Of a DNA stretch of 64,000 bases, positions 6,892-15,788 are shown one piece after another. Position 1 is the stretch's first letter; each line of letters opens with the position of its first letter. The position numbers and the translations under genes are program-made. Source of the DNA: Pseudomonas sp. DY-1 (GTDB lineage Bacteria > Pseudomonadota > Gammaproteobacteria > Pseudomonadales > Pseudomonadaceae); assembly GCF_003626975.1 (NCBI RefSeq), contig NZ_CP032616.1, forward strand, positions 1,550,001 to 1,614,000. Reading direction: 5' to 3'. Under the pieces are notes generated by a model. The model made no database searches and had not been told where the DNA came from. It was given only the letters and a program-made list of their open reading frames with translations.

Positions 6892-8469
6892 ATGAAAAAA
6901 CTCCTCCTAGGACTCCTGTGCCTCACGGTGCTCGGCTGTGCCAAGCAACCGGAGGCGGAGAAGTCGGTAGACGTGCTGCTGATCGGCGCCGGCATCATGA
7001 GTGCCAGCCTCGGCACCTATCTCCACGAACTGGAGCCGGGCTGGAGCATCGACATCTACGAACGCCTCGACCAGGTCGCCGCGGAAAGCTCCAACCCCTG
7101 GAACAACGCCGGCACCGGCCACTCGGCCTTCTGCGAGCTGAACTACACACCGGAAACCGCAGACGGCGGCATCGACATCAGCAAGGCCGTGGCGATCAAC
7201 GAATCCTTCGAGATCTCCAAACAGTTCTGGGCCTACCAGGTCGAGCGCAACGTGCTGGGAAATCCCAAGTCCTTCATCAACGGCGTGCCGCACATGAGCT
7301 TCGTCTGGGGCGACGACAACATCGAGTTCCTCAGGAAGCGCCACGCCGCCCTGCAGCACAGCTCGCTGTTCCGTGGCATGGAGTACTCCGAAGACCATGA
7401 GCAGATCAGCAAGTGGGTCCCGTTGGCGATGGAAGGACGTCCTGCCGAACAGAAAGTGGCCGCCACGCGCATGGCCATCGGCACTGACGTCAACTTCGGT
7501 GAAATCACCCGCCAGTTGATCGACTCGCTGACCAGGAGCGACAAGGTTTCGCTCAACCTCAAGCACGAAGTCCGCGACATCAAGCGCAACGACGACGGCA
7601 CCTGGACTGTGGTCGTCGCCGACCTCGGAAACGACGAGGCCGTACGCAGCGTCAAGGCGAAATTCGTCTTCATCGGTGCTGGCGGTGGCGCCCTCAAGCT
7701 GCTGCAGAAATCCGGCATTCCAGAAGCCGAGGGCTATGCCGGCTTCCCGGTGGGCGGCCAGTTCCTGGTCACCCGCAATCCCGAGGTGGTGGCCCAGCAT
7801 CAGGCCAAGCTCTACGGCAAGGCGTCGGTCGGCTCGCCGCCCATGTCGGTGCCGCACCTGGATACCCGTGTGATCGACGGCCAGAAAGTGCTGCTGTTCG
7901 GACCCTTCGCCACCTTCTCCACCAAGTTCCTGAAGAACGGCTCGCTGCTGGACATGTTCAGCGCCTTGACCACCGACAACATCGGCCCGATGACCAACGC
8001 CGGCCTGGACAACATTCCGCTGAGCACCTACCTGATGGGTCAACTGATGCTCAGCCAGGCCGACCGCATGCATGAACTGCGCGAGTACTTCCCCCAAGCC
8101 AGGGACGAGGACTGGGAGCTGTTGACCGCTGGCCAACGCGTGCAAGTGATCAAGAAGGACGCCGAAAAAGGCGGAATCCTGCAGTTCGGTACCGAAGTCG
8201 TCAGCTCCGCCGACGGCAGCATCGCCGCGCTGCTGGGCGCCTCGCCGGGTGCGTCCACTGCTGCGCCGATCATGCTCACCGTGCTGGAGAAGACCTTCAA
8301 GGACAAGGTCCAGACCCCGGAATGGCAAGCCCGCCTGAAGGAGATCATTCCTTCCTACGGGCGCAAGCTGAACAACGACCTGGAGCTGACCAACCAGGTC
8401 CGCGCCTGGAGCAGTGAGCGCCTGCAACTGGAGCACATTCCGGTGCTGCCGGAAGTTGCCGCGCAGTAA
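6892..8469 (+). CDS. mqo: Malate:quinone oxidoreductase, predicted lipoprotein
   Basis: A 525-residue FAD enzyme that oxidises malate to oxaloacetate and passes electrons to quinone, bypassing NAD malate dehydrogenase in the TCA cycle. It has the FAD fingerprint [37 protein letters not shown], and [18 protein letters not shown]. The N-terminus is [19 protein letters not shown], a basic n-region, hydrophobic core and possible lipobox with Cys16, which would place the enzyme outside the cytoplasm or anchor it to the membrane. ATG 6892 has the ribosome site AAGGGACGG. It is monocistronic. Confidence 0.95.
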   Translation: MKKLLLGLLCLTVLGCAKQPEAEKSVDVLLIGAGIMSASLGTYLHELEPGWSIDIYERLDQVAAESSNPWNNAGTGHSAFCELNYTPETADGGIDISKAVAINESFEISKQFWAYQVERNVLGNPKSFINGVPHMSFVWGDDNIEFLRKRHAALQHSSLFRGMEYSEDHEQISKWVPLAMEGRPAEQKVAATRMAIGTDVNFGEITRQLIDSLTRSDKVSLNLKHEVRDIKRNDDGTWTVVVADLGNDEAVRSVKAKFVFIGAGGGALKLLQKSGIPEAEGYAGFPVGGQFLVTRNPEVVAQHQAKLYGKASVGSPPMSVPHLDTRVIDGQKVLLFGPFATFSTKFLKNGSLLDMFSALTTDNIGPMTNAGLDNIPLSTYLMGQLMLSQADRMHELREYFPQARDEDWELLTAGQRVQVIKKDAEKGGILQFGTEVVSSADGSIAALLGASPGASTAAPIMLTVLEKTFKDKVQTPEWQARLKEIIPSYGRKLNNDLELTNQVRAWSSERLQLEHIPVLPEVAAQ

Positions 8470-8490
8470 GGCCACGGCCCCAACTCGATC

Positions 8491-8587
8491 TGTGGGGGCG
8501 ATTTCAATCGCCAAGCGGACCAAAGGTTCGCCTCAAGCCTGAATGAGGGCAGCTGCGCTGCCCATAGCGAATGAATTCGCCCCCACA
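8491..8587. repeat. REP-type inverted pair
   Basis: TGTGGGGGCGATTTCAATCG at 8491 and its inverted relative GCGAATGAATTCGCCCCCAC ending near 8587 flank a short GC-rich spacer between mqo and eptA. This could form a large hairpin downstream of mqo. Confidence 0.65.
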
Positions 8588-8624
8588 ACACCCCCGACAT
8601 CGCCTTCACAACCTCGACATTTTC

Positions 8625-8640
8625 CCCAGATTTTTTTCAC
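8625..8640 (+). promoter_or_regulatory. ColR-box-like site upstream of eptA
   Basis: CCCAGATTTTTTTCAC fits every position of the published Pseudomonas putida ColR consensus as I recall it, (T/C)(T/C)NA(C/G)NN(T/C)TTTTTCAC. Its end is 70 bp before the eptA ATG. Related sites occur at 11635 and 13672. Confidence 0.65.
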
Positions 8641-8710
8641 GAAGTTTTGATTCCGCCGTTCCTAATCTGCGCGCCGTATCCACGAGGGATACGTCCCAAG
8701 CGAGCGGCCC

Positions 8711-10354
8711 ATGTTCAAACGCATTTCCATCCGCCCCGAAGCCCTGGCCTTCCTGGCCAGCCTCCTGCTGCTTTCGGTCTACAACTTCCCACTCTGGCGG
8801 CATGTCTTCGCCATAGTCCCGGCCGATGCCGACGGACTCGGCATGCGCATGGCCTTCGGCGTCATGGTGCTGGCCATCTTCAACTTCGTACTCGCCCTGC
8901 TCTCCTTCCGCCGGGTCTTCAAACCGGTGCTGATCTTCCTGTTCCTGGCCAGCTCCGGGGTCGCCTATTTCATGAGCCAGTACGGCGTGCTGATCGACGC
9001 CAACATGCTGCGCAACGTCGCGGAAACCGACGTCAACGAAGTTCGCGACCTGCTTTCCTTCAAGCTGCTGCTGTTCGTCCTCATCCTCGGTGTGTTGCCG
9101 AGCTGGCTGCTGTGGAAATTGCCGGTCCGCCACCAGCCCCTGCGCCGTGAACTGCTGGGCAAGCTAGCCCTGGCAGTCGGCTCGCTGACTGTGTTGGGAG
9201 TGGTCGCACTGGCCAACTACCAAGGCCTGGCGTCGCTGTTCCGTAACCACCACGAATTGCGTCTGCTGGTGGTGCCCAGCAACTACCTGAACGCCTCCTT
9301 TGGCTATGTGCGCGAACAACTGGTGGTGGCCAAGGAGCCATTGCGCCAGATCGGCACCGATGCGAAAAAGGCGCCGGCCTGGCAGACCCACCAGCGCAAG
9401 TCGCTGACAGTCCTGGTCGTGGGTGAAAGCGCGCGGGCGGAAAACTTCGGCATCCTCGGCTATGCACGCGACACCTCTCCGCTACTCCGGGGCCAGCAAG
9501 GCGTCACCGCCTTCAGCAACGTGCGTTCCTGCGGCACCGAGACTGCCGTCTCCGTGCCCTGCATGTTCTCCAACATGGGACGCGGCGACTACGACGCCGC
9601 CCGCGCCCGCAGCCAGGAAGGCCTGCTTGATGTGCTCAAGCATGCGGGCCTCGCAGTGACCTGGCGCGACAACCAGTCCGGCTGCAAGGGCACCTGCGAC
9701 CGCGTTACCCAGGAAAACCTCAGCCACCTGAAGGACCCCGTCCTGTGCAGTGGCGGCGAGTGTCACGATGAAATCCTGCTCAAGGACCTGCAAGCCTACA
9801 TCGACCAGCTCAAGGACGACTCGGTGCTGGTCCTGCATCAGATGGGTAGCCACGGCCCGGACTACGCCAAGCGCTATCCCAAGCGTTTCGAGAAGTTCAC
9901 CCCGGTGTGCAACAGCAATGCCTTGAACGACTGCAGCCAGGAAAGCATCGTCAACGCCTACGACAACACCCTGGTCTATACCGACTACGTGCTGTCGAAC
10001 CTGATCGATCTCCTGCGCAAGAACCAGGACAAGGTCGACACGGCCATGATCTACCTCGCCGACCACGGCGAATCGCTCGGCGAGTACAACCTTTTCCTGC
10101 ATGGCACGCCCTATGTGCTGGCCCCCGACCAGCAGAAGCACGTGGCCATGCTCACCTGGTTCTCCGACAGCTACCGCAGGGAGTTCGCCCTGGACACCGG
10201 CTGCGTGTCCAGGGAGCGCGACAAGCCGCTGAGCCAGGACAACCTCTTCCACTCGATGCTGGGTCTGTTGCAGGTCCAGACCGGTGAATACCGGGAAGGC
10301 CTGGATCTGTTCGCCTCCTGCCGTACCAGCGGCCTCACCGTTGCAAGGAAATAG
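8711..10354 (+). CDS. eptA: Phosphoethanolamine transferase, EptA family
   Basis: A 547-residue inner-membrane enzyme that moves phosphoethanolamine from phosphatidylethanolamine to lipid A, lowering negative charge and raising resistance to cationic peptides. Five hydrophobic helices fill about residues 10-175, followed by a periplasmic sulfatase-like domain. Active-site features are VGESARAENFG (Glu239), SCGTETAVSVPCMFS with the expected nucleophile Thr278 and a Cys274/Cys284 pair, and LADHGESLGE. A ColR-like site precedes it, and a sensor kinase gene starts 9 bp after its stop, so the two are very probably one operon. Confidence 0.93.
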   Translation: MFKRISIRPEALAFLASLLLLSVYNFPLWRHVFAIVPADADGLGMRMAFGVMVLAIFNFVLALLSFRRVFKPVLIFLFLASSGVAYFMSQYGVLIDANMLRNVAETDVNEVRDLLSFKLLLFVLILGVLPSWLLWKLPVRHQPLRRELLGKLALAVGSLTVLGVVALANYQGLASLFRNHHELRLLVVPSNYLNASFGYVREQLVVAKEPLRQIGTDAKKAPAWQTHQRKSLTVLVVGESARAENFGILGYARDTSPLLRGQQGVTAFSNVRSCGTETAVSVPCMFSNMGRGDYDAARARSQEGLLDVLKHAGLAVTWRDNQSGCKGTCDRVTQENLSHLKDPVLCSGGECHDEILLKDLQAYIDQLKDDSVLVLHQMGSHGPDYAKRYPKRFEKFTPVCNSNALNDCSQESIVNAYDNTLVYTDYVLSNLIDLLRKNQDKVDTAMIYLADHGESLGEYNLFLHGTPYVLAPDQQKHVAMLTWFSDSYRREFALDTGCVSRERDKPLSQDNLFHSMLGLLQVQTGEYREGLDLFASCRTSGLTVARK

Positions 10355-10363
10355 GTCGACGCC

Positions 10364-11638
10364 ATGGGCGGGAAGCAGCCACTTGAGCGACGGATCATCT
10401 TCGCCTTCGTGTTGATGACGCTGATCGTTGGCGGCACCTTTTCCCTGGGAATCGTCGCCATCGTGCACTTCATCGAAGAGCTCCTGGTGTCAGAGGAGAT
10501 GGGCCGGGAACTGGACTATGCGATAGACGAAGAGCTCAAGCTGGACACGGTTGCGCGTATCGATGCCAATACCCGCTTCTTCAGTTCCCACAGCGGACGT
10601 GATGCCTTGCCACCGCGTTTCACCGGTCTGCCGGAAGGCTTCTCCGAGGTGCTCGATGGCGACGCCGCCTACTACGTATTCAAGCGCAGCCACGGCAGCC
10701 ATGAGGACGTGCTGGTGGAAGAACAGCACGAGTTCGAGGCCCGGGAGCAGGTCCTTTTCGACGTAGTCCTGGCCGGCTTCTTGCTCAGCGTGTTCGGCGC
10801 CTGGGGACTTGGACGCCTGCTCGCACGCCGGGTGATGGCCCCCGTTCGACGCCTGGCGCAACAGGTTCGCCATCGTGACCAGCTGCTGCCCATGGCACCC
10901 AGGCTGTCGCCCGACTACCCGGACGACGAGGTCGGTCGGCTCGCCGCCGCCTTCGACGAGACCCTCGGCCAGCTCCAACATTCACTGGAGCGCGAGCGGC
11001 TGTTCACCAGCGATGTCAGCCATGAACTGCGCACCCCGCTGATGGTCATCGCCACCTCCTGCGAGCTGCTGCTGGACGCCGCCGGACTTACCGCCAGCGA
11101 GCGCGCCCAGGTCGCCCGCATCGCTCGCGCCAGCGCTGACATGCACGATCTGGTGCAGACCTTCCTGCGCCTGGCGCGAGCCGGCCAGGAGGAAAGCGGC
11201 ATCGCCGAGAAAGTTGCCCTGTCCGGACTCGCGGCCGAGCAGTACCGCCAGTGGATGCCCCAGTTCCAGGCCAAGGGCCTGGCGTTCGCCCTGATCGACG
11301 AAGGCTCCAGCGCGGACCGCTATGAAGCCCCGCAACTGCGCACGGTCATGTCCAACCTGCTGCGCAATGCCTTTCACTACACTGAACAGGGTGCGGTGCG
11401 GCTGATCCTCGCGGCAGACGGTTTCCGGGTCGAAGACAGTGGCCAGGGCATTCCGGAGGAAGAGCAGGAACGCATCTTCCAGAGTTTCGTACGCGGCCAG
11501 CAGGCCCGCGGCGAAGGTCTGGGCCTGGGGCTCTCGCTGGTCAGGCGCATTTGCCAGCAGCAGGGTTGGGAAGTCCGGGTGGAATCCCGTCCGGACTCGG
11601 GCAGTTGCTTCTCCGTACACCTTGGTTGCAGCCGTTGA
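10364..11638 (+). CDS. ColS-like sensor histidine kinase
   Basis: A 424-residue membrane kinase. TM1 is about residues 9-33, a periplasmic loop about 36-130, TM2 about 133-153, then HAMP, the phospho-acceptor box FTSDVSHELRTPL (His220) and an ATPase domain (NLLRNAFHYTE, VEDSGQGIPEEE, GEGLGLGLSLV). The loop ends in an acidic/His run, VEEQHEFEARE, containing an ExxE pattern like the one reported to bind Fe/Zn in ColS. It follows eptA by 9 bp. Its likely partner regulator is at 13719, separated by two genes. It could instead be a CprS-type paralogue. Confidence 0.82.
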   Translation: MGGKQPLERRIIFAFVLMTLIVGGTFSLGIVAIVHFIEELLVSEEMGRELDYAIDEELKLDTVARIDANTRFFSSHSGRDALPPRFTGLPEGFSEVLDGDAAYYVFKRSHGSHEDVLVEEQHEFEAREQVLFDVVLAGFLLSVFGAWGLGRLLARRVMAPVRRLAQQVRHRDQLLPMAPRLSPDYPDDEVGRLAAAFDETLGQLQHSLERERLFTSDVSHELRTPLMVIATSCELLLDAAGLTASERAQVARIARASADMHDLVQTFLRLARAGQEESGIAEKVALSGLAAEQYRQWMPQFQAKGLAFALIDEGSSADRYEAPQLRTVMSNLLRNAFHYTEQGAVRLILAADGFRVEDSGQGIPEEEQERIFQSFVRGQQARGEGLGLGLSLVRRICQQQGWEVRVESRPDSGSCFSVHLGCSR

Positions 11639-11650
11639 CGTTTTTTTCAC
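11635..11650 (+). promoter_or_regulatory. ColR-box-like site upstream of the beta-propeller gene
   Basis: TTGACGTTTTTTTCAC fits the recalled ColR consensus at all defined positions and overlaps the stop codon of the kinase gene. The next ATG is 123 bp downstream at 11774. Confidence 0.65.
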
Positions 11651-11773
11651 GGGCTTTTGACCTCGCCAATACAGCCCGCCATCCAGACTTATCAGCTGTC
11701 CACATGGATTCGGTGCACTGGGCTTCGCCAAGTGGCGGGTCTGCATTCCGCGTCCTGAGCGAAGGAACTCCCC

Positions 11774-12718
11774 ATGTCCGCCAATACCACCTCTCTGCCG
11801 CGTCGCCGCTCTCCCTTCCGCAAGCGCTCACGCGCCGGCGGCCAATGGCTGATCCTGCTTCTCGACCAGCGCACCATGCGCTGGTTGCTAGGGGCCTTCG
11901 CCCTGCTCCTGTTGTTGGGTGCAGGGATACCTGCCTGGCACCACCTGTACCCCGCCGTTGCCGCGCAGGGATGGAGCTATCAGGTGCACCTCGACGGTAT
12001 CGAGCAAGTCAGCGCGCTAATACCCGATGACCGGGGAGGCCTTTTCCTCAGCCAGGAACTGCAAGACGGCAAGGGCCGTATCCTGCGTGTCGGATCGGGC
12101 GGCAGGAACAGCGAAGTTGAGACCGGCCTGTCCAAGCCCGACGGCATGGCCCGCTATCGCGGGGGCATCGCCTTCAGCCAGGAACAGGGCGAACACCCGG
12201 TGCTCTGGATGAACGACCTGGGCACCCGGCAACTGTTCAGCGCCGACAGCGTCGAAGGCCTGTCCACAGACGGCCACTACCTCTACGCAATCGAAGATCT
12301 CCACGGTAACGGCCGTTTGCTGCGTTACGACCCGGAAACCGATAGCGTCACCACGCTGCGCAGCGGCCTGGACGAAGCCGAAGCGGTCGCCTTCTGTCCC
12401 GATGGCCGCCTGTTCTACAGCGAGAAAACCAGTGGCCAGGTCCGCCTGCTGCAGGATGACGGGCAGGACCCGGTGGCGATCGATGGCCTGCGCGAACCCG
12501 GTTTCCTGCTCTGTAATCACGATGGATTGTGGGTCACCGAAGACGCCACGCACATGGCCCGCGTCCTGTTGCTCGATGCCAAGGGAGACCTGAACGTCGT
12601 GCTGTCCCACCTGCGTTCGCCGCAAACCATAGTCGAGATCGCTTCAGGCCGTTACCTGGTCGCCGAGCAAGGACGCAAACGGGTGCTGGAACTGCAACGA
12701 AACCCTGAGCATCGCTGA
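11774..12718 (+). CDS. Membrane-anchored beta-propeller protein (SGL/NHL-like), function unknown
   Basis: A 314-residue protein. A basic N-terminus (RRRSPFRKRSRAGG) precedes one hydrophobic helix at about residues 37-54, giving a signal anchor with the rest in the periplasm. The remainder has repeated short strand motifs (GRILRVG, GIAFSQEQ, GRLLRYDPETDSVTTL, GRLFYSEKTSGQVRLL, GLWVTEDATHMARVLLL) spaced about 40 residues apart, as in six-bladed SMP-30/strictosidine-synthase-like propellers. No catalytic residues can be assigned. Its own ColR-like site and position between kinase and phosphatase suggest an envelope role. Confidence 0.72.
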   Translation: MSANTTSLPRRRSPFRKRSRAGGQWLILLLDQRTMRWLLGAFALLLLLGAGIPAWHHLYPAVAAQGWSYQVHLDGIEQVSALIPDDRGGLFLSQELQDGKGRILRVGSGGRNSEVETGLSKPDGMARYRGGIAFSQEQGEHPVLWMNDLGTRQLFSADSVEGLSTDGHYLYAIEDLHGNGRLLRYDPETDSVTTLRSGLDEAEAVAFCPDGRLFYSEKTSGQVRLLQDDGQDPVAIDGLREPGFLLCNHDGLWVTEDATHMARVLLLDAKGDLNVVLSHLRSPQTIVEIASGRYLVAEQGRKRVLELQRNPEHR

Positions 12719-12832
12719 TGGCCACTGCCTCCTCGCAACCGCCCGACAGCGAAAAGGAACCACCTCGAAATCCCGAAACATCAACACACAGCTTTCACCA
12801 TTGTGTCGTTAGGTTAGTCCCATACCCGCGAG

Positions 12833-12855
12833 CGGTGCCGGTTTGACCGGCACCG
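12833..12855. terminator. GC-rich hairpin between convergent genes
   Basis: CGGTGCCGGT (12833-12842), loop TTG, and ACCGGCACCG (12846-12855) make a perfect 10-bp stem. It lies between the convergent beta-propeller and PAP2 genes. There is no T-run on either side, so it is only a candidate bidirectional terminator. Confidence 0.45.
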
Positions 12856-12869
12856 GCAACTCTATCGTT

Positions 12870-13601
12870 TCAGGAAGAACTGACGTCCAGCGCTTCCTCC
12901 GCCCGGGCGGCCATTTCCAACGGCTCCGGGCGATAGAGCACGAGGCGGTAGCAGACCAGGCTGATCATCCAGTCGAACAGCAGCGTCCAGACGTTATGCG
13001 AGAGAAAGTGCGCGCCCTGCATCATCCGTCCGAGCGAGAACAGGCTACCGAGGACCAGCGCCCCCACCAGCGCGGCCCGCGCCAAGCGTGGACGGCGGTC
13101 GCGCAAGACGAAGAACAGGGCGAGCAGGCAAAAACCCGCCGAGGCATGGCCACCCGGCCAGCAGCGGCCAGGCTTGTCGACGTAGGGATGGTGACCGACC
13201 AATGGCGAATAGGGTTCGACACCGCCGAATTCCGCCAGGCTCCAGGGGCACTGCACGGCGGTAACCGCTTTGAGCGGCGTGACGATGGCCGTGGACAGGC
13301 CGAGGGCCAGCACCAGATAGCCCAGCTGACGACGCCACTGGCGCAGGCGGGTAGGAAGCAGGCTGACGAGAAAGCCGGCGATAGCGAGGACGCCGAGGAG
13401 GATCACGGCCTGCTTGGCGCGGTCGTGCAGTACATCCTCGAGGAACGCGCTGTGCCGACCGATGAAACCGTTTTGCGGGTCGTAGAACAGGTGCGCCAGG
13501 GCGAAATCGACGTGGGGCACGTCGATCAACAGCAGAAGTGCCATGGTGGCCAGCGGCAGGCCGCTCCAGAGCACGAAATTGAAGGGACGGGAATGGGGCA
13601 T
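12870..13601 (-). CDS. PAP2-family phosphatase, membrane-bound
   Basis: A 243-residue integral membrane phosphatase with about six helices. The three PAP2 motifs are present: KAVTAVQCPW (first motif, variant ending CPW), PGGHASAG (second, usually PSGH) and SLGRMMQGAHFLSHNVW (third, with catalytic His). Relatives dephosphorylate lipid A, undecaprenyl pyrophosphate or phosphatidyl lipids. I chose ATG 13601 (behind CAAGGACC) because the longer frame would overlap the divergent regulator. A ColR-like site lies 70 bp upstream, at the same distance as for eptA, implying joint control. Confidence 0.85.
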   Translation of the reverse strand: MPHSRPFNFVLWSGLPLATMALLLLIDVPHVDFALAHLFYDPQNGFIGRHSAFLEDVLHDRAKQAVILLGVLAIAGFLVSLLPTRLRQWRRQLGYLVLALGLSTAIVTPLKAVTAVQCPWSLAEFGGVEPYSPLVGHHPYVDKPGRCWPGGHASAGFCLLALFFVLRDRRPRLARAALVGALVLGSLFSLGRMMQGAHFLSHNVWTLLFDWMISLVCYRLVLYRPEPLEMAARAEEALDVSSS

Positions 13602-13671
13602 CGGAAGGTCCTTGGTCAAGTGGGACGACCGAAGTCTGCGCCGGCATGCGTGAGCAACTGGTAAAGGGCTT

Positions 13672-13687
13672 GTGAAAAAAACATCAA
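13672..13687 (-). promoter_or_regulatory. ColR-box-like site in the PAP2/regulator divergent promoter
   Basis: Read on the minus strand, TTGATGTTTTTTTCAC matches the recalled ColR consensus except for one position (T where C or G is expected) and is nearly identical to the site at 11635. It is 70 bp before the PAP2 ATG and 32 bp from the regulator's start, so it may serve both. Confidence 0.58.
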
Positions 13688-13718
13688 CGGCGCCACGGCG
13701 CAGGATCGAGGGCACTAA

Positions 13719-14402
13719 GTGCGAGTACTGATCATCGAAGACAACCGCGACATCCTCGCCAACGTGCTGGACTACCTCCAGCTCAAGGGTTACGGCGTCG
13801 ATTGCGCCCAGGACGGCCTGTCGGGCCTGCACCTGGCGACTACCCAGCACTACGACCTGATCGTGCTGGACATCATGCTGCCGGGCATCGACGGTTTGCA
13901 GCTCTGCAACCGCCTGCGCCAGGAAGCCCGGCGGGACACGCCGATCATCATGCTCACTGCCCGCGACACCTTGGAAGATCGACTGGCCGGCCTCAGGTCG
14001 GGCGCCGACGACTATCTGGTCAAACCCTTCGCGCTGTCCGAACTGGTGGCCCGCATCGAGGCGGTGGTGCGGCGTAGCCACGGCGGACGCAAGAGCAGAC
14101 TGCAGGTGTCCGACCTAATCTATGACCTGGACACCCTCCAGGCCACCCGTGCCGACCAGCGCCTGAAACTCAACCCCATCGGCCACAAGCTGCTCACTAC
14201 CCTGATGCGCAGGAGCCCGGCCGTGGTGCGCCGCGAAGTGCTGGAGGAAGCCCTCTGGGGCGACGACTGCCCGGACAGCGATAGCCTGCGCAGCCATATC
14301 CACCAACTGCGCCAGGTGCTCGACAAACCCTACGAGCGCCCCCTGCTGCACACCATCCATGGCGTGGGATATCGATTGGCGGAACTGGACGACAAGGATT
14401 GA
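13719..14402 (+). CDS. ColR-like OmpR-family response regulator
   Basis: A 227-residue regulator. The receiver domain (1-115) has IIEDNRD, phospho-acceptor Asp51 in LIVLDIMLPG, and SGADDYLVKPF. The C-terminal winged helix has LNPIGHKLLTTLMRRSP, REVLEEALWGDDCPDSDSLRSHIHQLRQVLDKP and HGVGYRL. The WGDDCPDSDSLRSHIHQLRQ stretch closely resembles ColR/CprR regulators. It starts with GTG at 13719 behind ATCGAGGG. It is split from its probable kinase (10364) by two genes, unlike the adjacent colR-colS arrangement. Confidence 0.85.
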   Translation: MRVLIIEDNRDILANVLDYLQLKGYGVDCAQDGLSGLHLATTQHYDLIVLDIMLPGIDGLQLCNRLRQEARRDTPIIMLTARDTLEDRLAGLRSGADDYLVKPFALSELVARIEAVVRRSHGGRKSRLQVSDLIYDLDTLQATRADQRLKLNPIGHKLLTTLMRRSPAVVRREVLEEALWGDDCPDSDSLRSHIHQLRQVLDKPYERPLLHTIHGVGYRLAELDDKD

Positions 14403-14438
14403 TCGTTGCGCATTCGATGGCCGGACCTGAGGCCCGGG

Positions 14439-14461
14439 TGGCGAATAAATTCGCCCCTACA
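14439..14461. repeat. REP-like half element
   Basis: TGGCGAATAAATTCGCCCCT and its trailing ACAG form a short palindrome between the response regulator and the MFS gene, related to the other extragenic palindromes in the window. Confidence 0.5.
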
Positions 14462-14503
14462 GGTTCTTGCCTAACCTGAAGCAAGTGCCGACAGGACAGG
14501 GAC

Positions 14504-15682
14504 ATGCCCGCTTCCGCCACCGCTCACCGCATTCCACGCACCGTCTGGGTACTGGGCTTCGTCAGCCTGTTCATGGACCTTTCCTCCGAACTGGTGCACA
14601 GCCTGTTGCCGCTGTTCCTGGTGGGCAGCCTGGGCGCGAGCATGCTCGCGGTCGGATTGATCGAGGGCCTGGCCGAAGCCACCGCACTGATCGTCAAGGT
14701 CTTCTCCGGGGCACTCAGCGACTTCCTCGGCAAGCGCAAGGGACTGGTGCTGTTCGGCTACGGCCTGGCGGCGCTTACCAAACCGCTGTTTCCCCTTGCG
14801 GCCAGCGCCGACCAGGTGCTGTTCGCGCGCCTGCTGGACCGGATCGGCAAGGGCATTCGTGGCGCACCAAGGGATGCGCTGATGGCCGACGTCTCGCCTG
14901 TAGATATCCGTGGTGCCTGCTTCGGCCTGCGCCAGTCCATGGACACGGTCGGCGCCTTTCTCGGTCCGCTGCTGGCGATCCTGCTGATGATCCTGCTGGC
15001 CGGTGATATCGCACTGGTGCTCTGGTTCGCCGTGTTGCCAGCGCTGATTTCAGTGGCCTTGATCCTGTTCGGTGTAGAAGAACCCGACATCACCCATCCG
15101 TCCCGGCGTCTGCGCTCGCCCATTCGGTTTCGCGCATGGCGAAGCTTTTCTCCGGCGTACTGGTGGGTGGTCGGCCTGGGGGCGTTGTTCAGCCTGGCGC
15201 GATTCAGCGAGGCATTCCTCGTGTTGCGTGCGCGGGATGCGGGCCTCTCCACCATCTGGGTGCCGCTCGTCATGGTGGTGATGGCAGCCTTCTACATGCT
15301 CTCGGCCTACCCCGCCGGCAAGCTGTCCGATCGAATCGGCCCCACCGGGCTGCTGGTCTTCTCCCTGGCGTTGCTGATAGTCGCCGATCTGCTGTTGGCC
15401 GGAGCTGACAACCCGACCCTGCTGCTGGCCGGCGTCGCCTTCTGGGGTCTCCACATGGGGTTCAGCCAGGGCATCCTCGCGGCGCTGGTGGCCGAGACCA
15501 CTCCAGCGGAGCTAAAGGGCACCGCGTACGGCCTGTTCAACCTGGCCAGCGGCGGCGCCCTGCTGGTGGCCAGCACGCTGGCAGGCTGGCTCTGGCAAAG
15601 CCAGGGTCCCGCCAGCACCTTCCTCGCCGGTGTGGCGTTCTGCGTGGCGGCGCTGGTAGTGCTGGCGCTGCGTCGACACTAA
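14504..15682 (+). CDS. MFS transporter
   Basis: A 392-residue, 12-helix major facilitator. It starts VWVLGFVSLFMDLSSELVHSLLPLFLV and carries the loop-2 signature GALSDFLGKRKGLVLFGYG and RLLDRIGKGIRGAPRDALMAD between helices. The second half repeats the pattern (GKLSDRIGP). This subgroup (FMDLSSE, GKGIRGAPRDAL) is common in Pseudomonas, but its substrate is unknown. The ribosome site AGGACAGGGAC precedes ATG 14504. It lies 101 bp after the ColR-like regulator, with a REP palindrome between, so it is probably separately transcribed. Confidence 0.85.
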   Translation: MPASATAHRIPRTVWVLGFVSLFMDLSSELVHSLLPLFLVGSLGASMLAVGLIEGLAEATALIVKVFSGALSDFLGKRKGLVLFGYGLAALTKPLFPLAASADQVLFARLLDRIGKGIRGAPRDALMADVSPVDIRGACFGLRQSMDTVGAFLGPLLAILLMILLAGDIALVLWFAVLPALISVALILFGVEEPDITHPSRRLRSPIRFRAWRSFSPAYWWVVGLGALFSLARFSEAFLVLRARDAGLSTIWVPLVMVVMAAFYMLSAYPAGKLSDRIGPTGLLVFSLALLIVADLLLAGADNPTLLLAGVAFWGLHMGFSQGILAALVAETTPAELKGTAYGLFNLASGGALLVASTLAGWLWQSQGPASTFLAGVAFCVAALVVLALRRH

Positions 15683-15788
15683 TCGAAAGTCGGGCTGCCT
15701 CCATCATTCGCCGGCGCGAACCTTGTTTCGATGGCCCGGGGCGGGTGTCGGACTCCGGGCTGCATGGGACGACAACAAGGAGAAGAAA

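Noticed and set aside
6907..8523. Antisense 538-residue frame over mqo
   Set aside because: Shadow of the coding strand; composition is biased and it has no recognisable domain.
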